A stretch of DNA of 6,999 bases from Armatimonadota bacterium. Its GTDB lineage: Bacteria > Armatimonadota > Zipacnadia > Zipacnadales > UBA11051. Below, in pieces: positions 1-6,370 of the stretch; position 1 is the first letter of the stretch; each line of letters begins with the position of its first letter. Where the stretch lies: assembly GCA_030612305.1 (NCBI GenBank), contig JAUWOG010000121.1:1-6999 (forward strand), read 5' to 3'. The notes below the pieces were generated by a model, which saw nothing but the letters and a program-made list of their open reading frames with translations, did no database searches and had not been told where the DNA came from. Made by a program: the position numbers and the translations under genes.

Positions 1-1016
1 CTCCGGTAGTGTTCTATGTAGTAGATAGAAAGCTCGTCCGAGGCCGTCTGCAGAATGCCGCGTGCGATGTGGTTACTGCGCTCGCCCCAGTTGCGGGGAT
101 GGCGCCCCGGCCGCAGAAAGGCCTCCATGAATCGCCGATCCCAGTGGATACCGTCGCGGCTGCTCATCAGTACCCCGTCAGACACACCGATAGCAGGATG
201 CTCCGGGATGGCCTTCCGTGTGGTCATGAAGCGCTTCGGAAAGCCGAGATAGATGTGTGGCGCGCGGGGACAGGCGACAATGGCGTTGGTGTAGAGTTGT
301 TCGCGGGGGGTATCGCCGTAGTCTATCTCTACTGTCTGCGACCAGTTGCGGAAGTCATCTGAGGTCGCCCGCGCAATGGAGCGCACGCCGCGAAACACAT
401 TGCCCCCGCTGTCCTCGTGGCTCATCTTGCCTGTCTTCACATCGGCAAATACACGGAAGTATGCCACGTACTGCCGCTGCACCGTGTCCCACATCGCGAC
501 ATTCTGCGAATCGAAGGCCCCTGCGGTGATGATCGGGTCTTTGCGTAGCTTCTTCCAGTGGATGCCGTCGGCGGAGACGAGGCCGATGAGCGGACCGCCG
601 GCGAGGGCCTTGTAGCGCTGACTCGGCTTGCATTCGGGGTTTTCATCAATGAAGGGGGCGAAGTTGTGGCCACCGAAGCCGGTCCAGATGATGTTGTTGT
701 GCTTCGACCCGTTGTGCTCGTGGAGTCCTACTGCGGTTCTGACCCATTTCTTCCCATCGGTGCTTTCGGCACAGCAACCGTATTGTGAGCCACCCTCCGC
801 CTCTGCGCCGGACCCACGGTAATACATGCGGTACACGTCGCCATCCTGCAGCACTGTCACATAGTAACTCGTGCTGCCTTCCCACGGCTTGTTGAAGCGC
901 AGCGCGACCTCCTGCGGAACCGGCTGTTGCATCTTCAGCGCGACATTGCGCTTCTTGGCGATCAGTTCCTCATCCACGAATAGCTCCAACCGCGAACCGA
1001 TGTCCAGACCTGCCAC
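1..1016 (-). CDS. Glycosidase-like five-bladed beta-propeller protein, C-terminus cut by window edge
   Basis: 338 residues are visible and the frame runs off the left edge without a stop. The start is GTG at 1016: an in-frame TGA (1023-1025) lies just upstream, and a GAGGTGA ribosome binding site sits 6 bases before the GTG. The protein opens with the pattern RLELFVDEELI and has four S-x-DG-x-x-W-like blade motifs: STDGKKW (about 85-91), SADGIHW (148-154), TSDDFRNW (218-225) and SSRDGIHW (285-292). FDSQNVAMWD (168-177) and NWGERSNHIARGI (309-321) also look like family signatures. This is the look of the arabinanase/levansucrase/invertase fold (GH32/GH43-like) found as uncharacterised proteins in Planctomycetota and similar groups. 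The expected role is hydrolysis or binding of a plant- or algal-type sugar; substrate and catalytic acids cannot be assigned from what is seen. No signal peptide is present, so it may act in the cytoplasm. It follows a sugar-binding-protein gene on the same strand, 437 bases away. Confidence 0.85.
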   Translation of the reverse strand, partial: MAGLDIGSRLELFVDEELIAKKRNVALKMQQPVPQEVALRFNKPWEGSTSYYVTVLQDGDVYRMYYRGSGAEAEGGSQYGCCAESTDGKKWVRTAVGLHEHNGSKHNNIIWTGFGGHNFAPFIDENPECKPSQRYKALAGGPLIGLVSADGIHWKKLRKDPIITAGAFDSQNVAMWDTVQRQYVAYFRVFADVKTGKMSHEDSGGNVFRGVRSIARATSDDFRNWSQTVEIDYGDTPREQLYTNAIVACPRAPHIYLGFPKRFMTTRKAIPEHPAIGVSDGVLMSSRDGIHWDRRFMEAFLRPGRHPRNWGERSNHIARGILQTASDELSIYYIEHYR

Positions 1017-1022
1017 GTTTGC

Positions 1023-1029
1023 TCACCTC
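1023..1029 (-). promoter_or_regulatory. Ribosome binding site of the propeller gene
   Basis: Minus-strand GAGGTGA, 6 bases before GTG at 1016. It overlaps the in-frame TGA that blocks any longer start, so together they fix the translation start and show that the protein lacks an N-terminal export signal. Confidence 0.7.
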
Positions 1030-1167
1030 AGAGTAGCCATTCTGTTTATCTCGACGGCCGGGCGCGCCGTCATCTCTCATCACGCACTACCTCATTTCCC
1101 CACTCAGAGACAGGCACCTGCCGCGTGGTCGCTCTCACCTCGCCGGCCCCGAAGCGGACACGGCAAT

Positions 1168-1193
1168 GCCCGCCCACTGACTGGCGGGCGGGC
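1168..1193. repeat. GC-rich inverted repeat (8-base arms)
   Basis: Arms gcccgccc (1168-1175) and gggcgggc (1186-1193) are perfect reverse complements with a 10-base loop; a shifted pairing of 7-base arms with an 8-base loop is also possible. No T-run follows on either strand, so it is not a standard intrinsic terminator. It could stabilise the 3' end of the binding-protein mRNA or act in the leader of the propeller mRNA. Confidence 0.5.
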
Positions 1194-1363
1194 CGGCTGC
1201 TGCGATGTTACGCCGAAGTCGCGCTGGTCTCTCTACAGCATCCCACAAAGCCTCAGGAAGTTCGCGCTCCCGATCTTCTCTTTGTCCTTGTCACTCTACG
1301 GCAGACAGCGGCCATTTCCCGCCCGTCCCACTCAGACCTCCGCGCCATTTCCTCCAACGCAGA

Positions 1364-1385
1364 GGCCAGGCCTTCCAGCCTGGCC
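1364..1385. repeat. Perfect palindrome, 8-base arms, 6-base loop
   Basis: Arms ggccaggc (1364-1371) and gcctggcc (1378-1385) flank the loop cttcca (TGGAAG on the minus strand). It lies 68 bases past the stop of the binding-protein gene. The core, arm-TGGAAG-arm followed outward by GTAGCAC, looks like the short dispersed palindromes seen in intergenic DNA of several environmental bacterial lineages; that likeness is from memory. No T-run follows on the minus strand. Confidence 0.55.
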
Positions 1386-1453
1386 GCGTAGCACTTCGTA
1401 CTTGCCTGATGCCTCAGTCTTCTGCCCTTTGCCCTCGGACCTCCATGGTCGGC

Positions 1454-2689
1454 CTACTGCGGCGGGCGGGGCTGGCTCGTCAGTGCGTAGTGTGCCTGCA
1501 CGAGCTCGACAGCCTGCTGGGGGGTGTATCGCCCGCCGAGCACGAGAAACAGCAAATCCTCCAGCATCGGCTCTATCTTGTCCCAGTCCCGCGTCGGACG
1601 AGCGCGCGCGCCCTCGAGGTTCGCGCTGAACACACGCATCAGCGGGTCCCTCTGCGCACCCCCAAGGACCTGTCTGTGTGACGGCACAGACCCCGTTTCG
1701 AGCATCCAGTGCTGCGCTCTTTCACTTGCCATGAACCGGAGAAACTCCATACACGCATCGCGATGCTGTGTCGTCTGCAGTGCGACGACGTAGGTTGCCG
1801 ATATGGAGGCGATGGGCTTTCTATCGCCGGGCAGCGGCGACACCGAGAACTCGAGCTCGGGGCGTTGCTGAGCGAGACGTCTCGCCAACGTTGAGCCGGC
1901 GATCACCATGCCGGCTTTGCCATCGGCGAAAGCCTGCTCCACCTCCGCCGCGTCCCACGAGAGCACCTCCGGCTGCAGCGCGCCCGCTTGCGCCAGGCGT
2001 TCGAGGTACTCCAGAGCCGAGACCATCTCCGGGGAGTCGAACTCGACCTCGCCATGCTTGTCATACACGGACCCGCCGGCACCCGCCAGCAGGACTAAGA
2101 GCGCTCGCGGTCCGCCGCCCCCCACCGCGCCCGGCAACCCCAGGCCGCAGACATTGGTCTCCGCATCAGTCATCTGCGAGGCCGTCTCGAGCAGTTCATC
2201 CCAGTTCGTCGGGGCCTTCTTTCCGTCCGGGAGGAGGTCGGGCCGATAGTAGAGCGCGTAGGAGTCCATCCGCCACGGCACTCCGCGTATCCCGGTATCT
2301 GTCCTCATCGGCTGGGTCACAGCCGGAACGAAGGCATCCAGATGCCGGCCGAAGCTTGGGCCGAAGGTACAGAGGTGGTCGGCAAACTCGGCCACCCATG
2401 CCTCCGGAACCACTGTCAGGTCCGGCGCATGAACTCGCTGCGAGCCAAACCACCGCGTCATGCGGGGATACGCGTTGACCCAGTTATCATGGGTCATGTC
2501 TATCTTGATCTGCGGGTGGTAGCGGGAGAATTCCTTCAGCATCTGGCTGCACTTACGGAGGTCCGGCCCGCTCTCGTGTTCCCAGGCCACGAGGGTCAGG
2601 CGCACCGGCTGCGCATCCGCGGCCGCCATAGCCCAGAATGCTGCGATGACCAACGCGCACGCGGCAGTGCGTCTCAGCACCGCGCCCAT
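1454..2689 (-). CDS. ABC transporter extracellular solute-binding protein, family 1 (sugar type)
   Basis: 411 residues, a normal length for family 1 binding proteins. A Sec signal peptide covers about 1-26: RR at 6-7, a hydrophobic core, and likely cleavage after ADA. No lipobox cysteine is seen, so the protein is probably free in the periplasm. Family marks are LTLVAWEHESG (31-41, first strand of the fold), the stretch GVPWRMDSYALYYRPDLLP (136-154) followed by PTNWDELL (160-167), and AFADGKAGMVIAGS (253-266), the usual F-x-x-GKA-M lobe motif. Its role would be to capture an oligosaccharide or similar solute and pass it to an ABC permease; no permease or ATPase is in the window. The start ATG has no clear ribosome binding site and lies 9 bases after a strong hairpin. 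The GTG three codons on is an alternative start. The ligand is unknown; the propeller gene downstream makes a sugar likely. Confidence 0.88.
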   Translation of the reverse strand: MGAVLRRTAACALVIAAFWAMAAADAQPVRLTLVAWEHESGPDLRKCSQMLKEFSRYHPQIKIDMTHDNWVNAYPRMTRWFGSQRVHAPDLTVVPEAWVAEFADHLCTFGPSFGRHLDAFVPAVTQPMRTDTGIRGVPWRMDSYALYYRPDLLPDGKKAPTNWDELLETASQMTDAETNVCGLGLPGAVGGGGPRALLVLLAGAGGSVYDKHGEVEFDSPEMVSALEYLERLAQAGALQPEVLSWDAAEVEQAFADGKAGMVIAGSTLARRLAQQRPELEFSVSPLPGDRKPIASISATYVVALQTTQHRDACMEFLRFMASERAQHWMLETGSVPSHRQVLGGAQRDPLMRVFSANLEGARARPTRDWDKIEPMLEDLLFLVLGGRYTPQQAVELVQAHYALTSQPRPPQ

Positions 2690-2698
2690 AAATGGAAA

Positions 2699-2724
2699 GG
2701 CTGCGGCAGTACCCGGCCGCAGCC
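2699..2724 (-). terminator. Terminator-like hairpin between the Met-rich gene and the binding-protein gene
   Basis: On the minus strand, 9-base arms GGCTGCGGC and GCCGCAGCC are perfectly complementary around an 8-base loop (CGGGTACT), followed by TTTCCATTT, a broken T-run. It lies 50 bases past the stop of the Met-rich gene and fits an intrinsic terminator for it. It ends only 9 bases before the ATG of the binding-protein gene, so it may instead, or also, control translation of that gene. Confidence 0.6.
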
Positions 2725-2774
2725 CTCTGAACTCATTTTCCCGATGTCCTATGTCGATCCCTCCGGCCGATCCC

Positions 2775-4334
2775 CTATCCGCGCTTGCTGATGCTCAGGG
2801 CCACCTCGGCTTCGGCCTTGAAATCCTTCTTGATTTCCTTCTGGGGTTGGCGCCCCATGCCCGGGCCCATTCCCGGCTGCATTCCCCGTCTTCCACCTGG
2901 TCCCATCGGGGGGCCCATCTGAGGCCCTCCGGGTGGTGGGGGCGGTCCTGCGCCGGGCCCCATCATCGGCGGCTCCATGCCCGGAGCTCCCATCATGGCC
3001 GGATCGTAAGCCATCTCTCCGCCCATCCCGCCGCCTACGCCAGTCATGCCACCGAACTGCGCCTTTTCAATCGTCAGCTCGTGAGTGATGATGTCCTCGG
3101 CGCGCACGAACTGGCCCAGGTCCAAGGCGAAATAGCTTATGCGCGTACCCTTGTAGGAGGTCTTGATTTCGGTAACAGGTGGTGCCTGCACAGACATCGT
3201 TTGCGTGCCTGCCGCGGCCCCCCTCATGCCCATCTCAGGGCCGCCGGCCATCTCGGGTCCCATCATCGGCCCTGCGCCCGGTGGCATGCCCGGTGGCATC
3301 CCGGGATCCATGCCGGGGCCCATCATCATGCCGCCCATGTCACCGCGGCCCATGCCGCCAGCCGGTGCCGTTGATGTACCCATGCGTATCCTGAGCGTCA
3401 CATTCTTCTCACTGTACGTGCTGATGATGCGGGCGCACTTGTGCCCCTCGCCGAGTTGGAACCCGTCGAGCCGGTGATTGCCGCTCACCTTGCGCGGCTC
3501 GGCCCGCAGCATCGGCAGGACATACATCGTGCTCTTCCACTTCGTTCCCTGGCGTAAGGTCCTGTCCGGTAGCTCGAGATACAGCCGGCCGAGGTCGAAG
3601 TCCGGATCATCTTTGTGCTTCGGCTTCACCGCCGCGTTAGGGCTGACGAGCGTCGTGAAGATATCGCCTACGTGCGGCAGGTTGGTTGGCTTGACGCCCG
3701 TGAAGCTGGTATATCCAGCGTTGAAGTACTTGCGCACAATGGGGGTGTGTGAGTACATCGGGCCGTGGCTGTTGCTCATCGCCCGCTCTCGCCACTCCGC
3801 CTTCAGCGTGCCGTTGTACAACTCCACAATCTTCTCGTTGGTCTCGTCGGCCTCTGCGAGCGTGGTTCGGCATGTCCCGGAGGCTACGACTTCCATCTCT
3901 TTCCCGCGCTTGTAGTCTGTGGCCAGTCGCACCGAGCTTGGCTTCTCGCCCGGCGGCAACTCGTTCCTCAGTGTCACCCTCACGCTGTCCATGCCCACTT
4001 CCTTGCCGGAGGGCATGTGGGCCACGGCGGTTATCGTGTACTCGCCATCAGGATACACGGATTCCCCGTCGGCCATACGCTTGTTTGTATCCCAAGCGTA
4101 GGAGAAAGGGTCCACAATAGCTGTCTCATAGTCTCCGCTTTGCTCCGGGCCCTCTATCTTGTACGCAACCCATCCATGCCCCGCATCTGATTTCGTCGCT
4201 TTGATGGGCACAGTGCCATTGAGCGTCTGGCCGCTGGTGGGGTGGGTTATCTCCACTGCGGCGAGGCAGACCGACGACGCAATAAGGAGCAAGAACAATA
4301 CCGACATGAGGTGCCAAACAGGGATCTTGTTCAT
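2775..4334 (-). CDS. Secreted protein with N-terminal Ig-like domain and two Met/Gly/Pro-rich insertions
   Basis: 519 residues. A signal peptide (about 1-26, core SVLFLLLIASSVCLAA) shows export; C23 is preceded by SSV, a poor lipobox. Residues 27-124 read as a bacterial Ig-like domain: ITHPTSGQTLNGTV, then PFSYAWDT, then PDGEYTITAVA and a final VRVTLRN strand. Residues about 140-320 plus 388-427 look like a beta-rich domain: LPDRTLRQGTKW (255-266), then LDGFQLGEGHKCARI (289-303), then a strand pair GTRISYFALDLGQFVRAED (396-414). Two low-complexity blocks of Met, Gly and Pro (about 327-376 and 428-496) interrupt this domain, and beta-type sequence resumes after each one. I do not recognise a named family or an enzymatic motif. 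The role is probably structural or binding, in the periplasm or outside the cell. Upstream is the HIT gene (83-base gap); downstream is a terminator-like hairpin. No strong ribosome binding site precedes the ATG (AAGG lies only 2 bases away). Confidence 0.8.
   Translation of the reverse strand: MNKIPVWHLMSVLFLLLIASSVCLAAVEITHPTSGQTLNGTVPIKATKSDAGHGWVAYKIEGPEQSGDYETAIVDPFSYAWDTNKRMADGESVYPDGEYTITAVAHMPSGKEVGMDSVRVTLRNELPPGEKPSSVRLATDYKRGKEMEVVASGTCRTTLAEADETNEKIVELYNGTLKAEWRERAMSNSHGPMYSHTPIVRKYFNAGYTSFTGVKPTNLPHVGDIFTTLVSPNAAVKPKHKDDPDFDLGRLYLELPDRTLRQGTKWKSTMYVLPMLRAEPRKVSGNHRLDGFQLGEGHKCARIISTYSEKNVTLRIRMGTSTAPAGGMGRGDMGGMMMGPGMDPGMPPGMPPGAGPMMGPEMAGGPEMGMRGAAAGTQTMSVQAPPVTEIKTSYKGTRISYFALDLGQFVRAEDIITHELTIEKAQFGGMTGVGGGMGGEMAYDPAMMGAPGMEPPMMGPGAGPPPPPGGPQMGPPMGPGGRRGMQPGMGPGMGRQPQKEIKKDFKAEAEVALSISKRG
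2847..3053 (-). repeat. Second Met/Gly/Pro-rich coding low-complexity block
   Basis: Codes for about residues 428-496 of the secreted protein. It has imperfect repeats of the kind MGPGM, PMMGPGAG and a PPPPP run. On the plus strand it shows as recurring cccat and ggccc units. The reading frame stays intact through it. Confidence 0.7.
3207..3356 (-). repeat. First Met/Gly/Pro-rich coding low-complexity block
   Basis: Codes for about residues 327-376, with units such as GGMMMGPGM, DPGMPPGMPPG and GPEM. It sits between two beta-strand-like stretches of the same domain, so it is most simply a long flexible loop. Confidence 0.7.
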
Positions 4335-4361
4335 GACCTTGTGTTACCCCCTGGTTCTCCT

Positions 4362-4387
4362 GGGCGCAGACATCTCTGTTCGCGCCC
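4362..4387. repeat. Imperfect hairpin between the HIT and Met-rich genes
   Basis: Outer arms gggcg (4362-4366) and cgccc (4383-4387), then inner arms caga (4367-4370) and tctg (4375-4378) around a catc loop, give 9 pairs with a 4-base bulge (4379-4382). No T-run follows on the minus strand. It may be a weak terminator after the HIT gene or an mRNA leader structure for the Met-rich gene. The rest of 4335-4417 shows no clear promoter. Confidence 0.35.
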
Positions 4388-4417
4388 GACGCTGATATCC
4401 GCTGACTCACTTCTCTG

Positions 4418-4939
4418 CTATTCAGGATCCGGTCGCCCCACGCCTGCGCTCCCGTCCAGAGCCTTCCGGATCTCCGGTTGCAGGGCGCTGAAAGTCTCCT
4501 CCAGTGCCTGTGGGACAATGCGTGTGCCGGCCACGGTGGTCGTGTAGTTTGTGTCTCCCACCCACCTCGGCACGAGATGCAGGTGCAGGTGTTGTTCTAT
4601 GCCCGCTCCTGCCGCCTGGCCTATGTTCATCCCCAGATTGATGCCCTCTGCGCGCAGGTACTCGTTGATCACATGCGCGCAGCCCTGAGCGATGGCGAAC
4701 ATCTCATGCAGCGCGTCCGGCGACAGTTGTGTGATGTCACCTACATGCTCGTAGGGCACTACCATGACGTGCCCGCTGTTGTACGGGTACGCGTTGAGGA
4801 TGACATAGTTGTGTCTGGCCCGATAGAGGATGTAGTTGTCCGTATCGTTGCCCTCTGCGGCCTTGGCGCAGAACACGCATTCGTCGGGCTTGCTGCCGAC
4901 TACGTAACTCATTCGCCACGGAGCCCACAAGTGACGCAA
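4418..4939 (-). CDS. HIT-family protein, Ap4A phosphorylase / nucleotide hydrolase type
   Basis: 173 residues, the usual size. HIT (histidine triad) proteins cleave or transfer nucleoside monophosphate groups; this branch includes bacterial diadenosine tetraphosphate phosphorylases, which act in the cytoplasm. The triad is seen as HLHLHLVPRW (117-126), with H119 the expected nucleophile. CVFC (21-24) is the usual zinc-binding CxxC, and YPYNSGHVMVVPYEHV (51-66) and NLGMNIGQAAGAGIEQH (101-117) are the conserved nucleotide-binding regions. The N-terminal LWAPWRMSY is typical of this branch and requires a non-ATG start: TTG at 4939, or TTG three codons later; the first ATG (codon 10) would remove it. 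GGGGG 10 bases upstream is a weak ribosome binding site. A strong promoter lies in the gap to secG, so the gene probably has its own transcript. The exact substrate is not shown by the sequence. Confidence 0.92.
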   Translation of the reverse strand: MRHLWAPWRMSYVVGSKPDECVFCAKAAEGNDTDNYILYRARHNYVILNAYPYNSGHVMVVPYEHVGDITQLSPDALHEMFAIAQGCAHVINEYLRAEGINLGMNIGQAAGAGIEQHLHLHLVPRWVGDTNYTTTVAGTRIVPQALEETFSALQPEIRKALDGSAGVGRPDPE

Positions 4940-4983
4940 CGCAGCTTCGCCCCCGCTTCTGTCTTCTACGCCTCGTACTTAGA

Positions 4984-5013
4984 AGTATATCGTCTTCACG
5001 ACCCTCATGTCAA
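4984..5013 (-). promoter_or_regulatory. Sigma70-type promoter for the HIT gene
   Basis: On the minus strand, TTGACA (5013-5008) is a perfect -35 box, followed by an 18-base spacer and TATACT (4989-4984, 5 of 6 matches). Transcription would start near 4977, giving a leader of about 38 bases before the TTG start at 4939. It lies in the 90-base gap after secG. Confidence 0.7.
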
Positions 5014-5029
5014 CGCGTCGGCCAGGTTT

Positions 5030-5260
5030 CTAGCCCGACCATGTCATTATCGCGACCACTCCGCATGAGCCAATCCAGATAATGGCCGAGATCTTGGTAA
5101 TCTTGTCATAGAACTCCTCGCGGCTGCCCTTTGTGAACTGCGCAGTGTCACTCCCCCCCATCGCCGCCGAGAATCCTGCATTTTTTGAATCCTGCAACAT
5201 CACTGAGATGATGAGAATGACCCCACTCACTGATGCGATAACCAGAAAAGTTGTATGCAC
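5030..5260 (-). CDS. secG: Preprotein translocase subunit SecG
   Basis: 76 residues, a normal size for SecG, the small inner-membrane partner of SecY and SecE that assists SecA-driven export. It has two membrane segments, about 4-22 (FLVIASVSGVILIISVM) and 55-73, joined by a loop with the family pattern MLQDSKNAGFSAAMGGSDT (21-39), close to the usual LLQ-x-x-K-x-AG-x-S/G-x-x-x-GG. The start is GTG at 5260: GGAGG lies 6 bases upstream, and no ATG gives a complete first membrane segment. It follows the hydrolase gene by 38 bases on the same strand, so co-transcription is likely. The next gene, HIT, has its own promoter. Confidence 0.92.
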   Translation of the reverse strand: MHTTFLVIASVSGVILIISVMLQDSKNAGFSAAMGGSDTAQFTKGSREEFYDKITKISAIIWIGSCGVVAIMTWSG

Positions 5261-5266
5261 CTGTAT

Positions 5267-5271
5267 CCTCC
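5267..5271 (-). promoter_or_regulatory. Ribosome binding site of secG
   Basis: Minus-strand GGAGG with 6 bases to the GTG at 5260. It is the strongest such site in the window and decides the non-ATG start. Confidence 0.75.
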
Positions 5272-5298
5272 AATCCCGGAAGGTTTGTCCCTCCGGCG

Positions 5299-6282
5299 TT
5301 AGTTCAGTAGATGCTCGTCAACAAAGCCGAGGACCGGCCCGATTATGTCGAGCAACGGCGGCACATGGCCGCCTTCATACCAGCTTATTTCTTTTGGTTC
5401 AGCGGACGCCTGCTGCAGGAACTCCGCATTCTCAGGCGGCACGACCTGGTCTTGTGTCCCATTGACGAAGAGAAGCGCCCTTGGCGCAAAATGGCCGATG
5501 AAACTGACCGGCTCGCAATCAGCCGTGGCCTCGGCCACCATCGCGGGCGTAATCCCGGCAGCACGCATTTCGACTACCGCCTCGTGCTCCGAGTTGGCAT
5601 ACATGAGGTCCAGCCGGCCACCGGCGACAATCAGTATTCCGGACTTGATACGCTCATCAAGCGGGCCGAGCACTGCAGCGGACATCCCGCCCATGCTGAT
5701 CCCCAGCAGCATGTAGCGCTCATAGTCAATGTCATCTCTGCTATCAAGGTAATCCAGAGCGCGGCAATTGTCAATAACCGTGTTGACCATTGCGTACCGG
5801 CTCCTGGCCAAGTCTGTCCCCCACATTGCGGCCGTCGCCTCCGCCCGCTCTCCGTGCAGGCGGGCATCAATCGCCATGACCGCAACGCCCTTTGGCGCTA
5901 CCAGTATCGCAATCGGTATCGAGTAGGACTCCTTGTCGCCTCCGTATCCGTGGAGAACCAGGATGCAAGGCACGGTTCCCTGAACGTTCGGCCGGTGCAG
6001 TATCGCGGGTATGCTCGTGCCGTCCACAGCGCGCAGCGTCATCTTCTCGGTCGTATAGGCTCCGGCATTGACGGTTTGGGTGATGTCGGGATCAAGTGGC
6101 AGGGAGTGGTCGTAGGCATAGACGGCCTGCAACTCCGCCCAGCTCTTCACCCCACCGTCATTCGCATCCTGGCCTTGTGCGCTGCTTCCGCATCCACCCA
6201 CTCCCAGTGCGGCTACCAGCGCAACCGTGCATAGGCACACAGTCCTCCATGCTGCTGTATCGGGCATAGTTCGATCACTCAT
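5299..6282 (-). CDS. Lipoprotein alpha/beta hydrolase (dienelactone hydrolase / S9-like esterase)
   Basis: 327 residues. The N-terminus carries a lipoprotein signal: hydrophobic core, then VGGC, with C31 as the lipid-modified cysteine, followed by a flexible SSAQGQDANDGG linker, so the enzyme is anchored in the cell envelope facing outward. The hydrolase core begins near 78. Visible landmarks are the oxyanion-hole region LHGYGG (110-115), the nucleophile elbow GISMGG (S196), the acid in NGTQDQVVP (D278) and the base in EGGHVPP (H306), giving a complete S-D-H triad. DARLHGER (139-146) and the DNCRALDYLDSR helix (171-182) fit dienelactone-hydrolase or S9-type peptidase/esterase relatives. The substrate is unknown; an ester or peptide is likely. 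The start is ATG at 6282, with a second ATG at 6267 possible; neither has a good ribosome binding site. It is followed after 38 bases by secG. Confidence 0.88.
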   Translation of the reverse strand: MSDRTMPDTAAWRTVCLCTVALVAALGVGGCGSSAQGQDANDGGVKSWAELQAVYAYDHSLPLDPDITQTVNAGAYTTEKMTLRAVDGTSIPAILHRPNVQGTVPCILVLHGYGGDKESYSIPIAILVAPKGVAVMAIDARLHGERAEATAAMWGTDLARSRYAMVNTVIDNCRALDYLDSRDDIDYERYMLLGISMGGMSAAVLGPLDERIKSGILIVAGGRLDLMYANSEHEAVVEMRAAGITPAMVAEATADCEPVSFIGHFAPRALLFVNGTQDQVVPPENAEFLQQASAEPKEISWYEGGHVPPLLDIIGPVLGFVDEHLLN

Positions 6283-6335
6283 CTACACTGTATGACGTAC
6301 ACGGCGAGAGAAAAGTGCGCAACTTCGGCGGTCCT

Positions 6336-6365
6336 ATCGTACAATCCGGGCCCCCGCACGGTCAA
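6336..6365 (-). promoter_or_regulatory. Possible promoter for the hydrolase-secG pair
   Basis: On the minus strand, TTGACC (6365-6360, 5 of 6 matches to -35), an 18-base spacer, then TACGAT (6341-6336, 4 of 6 to -10). The predicted start near 6329 leaves a leader of about 47 bases before ATG 6282. It starts just past the antiporter stop. Confidence 0.4.
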
Positions 6366-6370
6366 GCCAT

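Larger units (their letters stand above)
1017..1453. other. Gene-free spacer with palindromes
   Basis: These 437 bases separate the stop of the solute-binding-protein gene from the propeller start. No reading frame has a believable start plus protein-like content. It holds two strong palindromes (listed separately). The minus strand at about 1400-1440 is purine-rich with short repeated units of the type GGGCAAAGGGCAGA. No clear -35/-10 pair was found for the propeller gene, so its promoter is not located. Confidence 0.6.

Noticed and set aside
1253..1453. 66 open codons on the minus strand directly after the binding-protein stop, in the same frame, with a charged helix-like stretch (ALEEMARRSEWDGREM) and an internal 31-residue ATG frame (1253-1348).
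   Set aside because: No acceptable start: the ATG at 1348 has GGAGG only 2 bases away. The frame crosses the palindrome and the purine-rich repeat, and the end is a run of Arg/Lys/Ser/Thr. It is most likely chance openness in GC-rich DNA.
871..1629. Plus-strand open frame of 252 codons across the spacer.
   Set aside because: It overlaps two well-supported minus-strand genes, and its product is a Pro/Arg/Ser-rich composition typical of an antisense frame in GC-rich DNA.
1768..2478. Plus-strand open frame of 236 codons inside the binding-protein gene.
   Set aside because: Arg/Pro/Ala-rich antisense shadow of a gene with clear family motifs.
2646..3374. Plus-strand open frame of 242 codons rich in His and Ala opposite the Met-rich gene.
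   Set aside because: The His/Ala-rich composition is the reverse reading of Met/Gly/Pro codons; it has no independent support.
5014..5040. Possible hairpin at the end of secG (GTCGG paired with CCGAC).
   Set aside because: Only five pairs with a long mismatched interior and no T-run; too weak to call a terminator.
5311..6234. Plus-strand open frame of 307 codons opposite the hydrolase gene.
   Set aside because: The minus strand holds a complete hydrolase with lipobox and catalytic triad; the plus-strand product shows no domain and no ribosome binding site.
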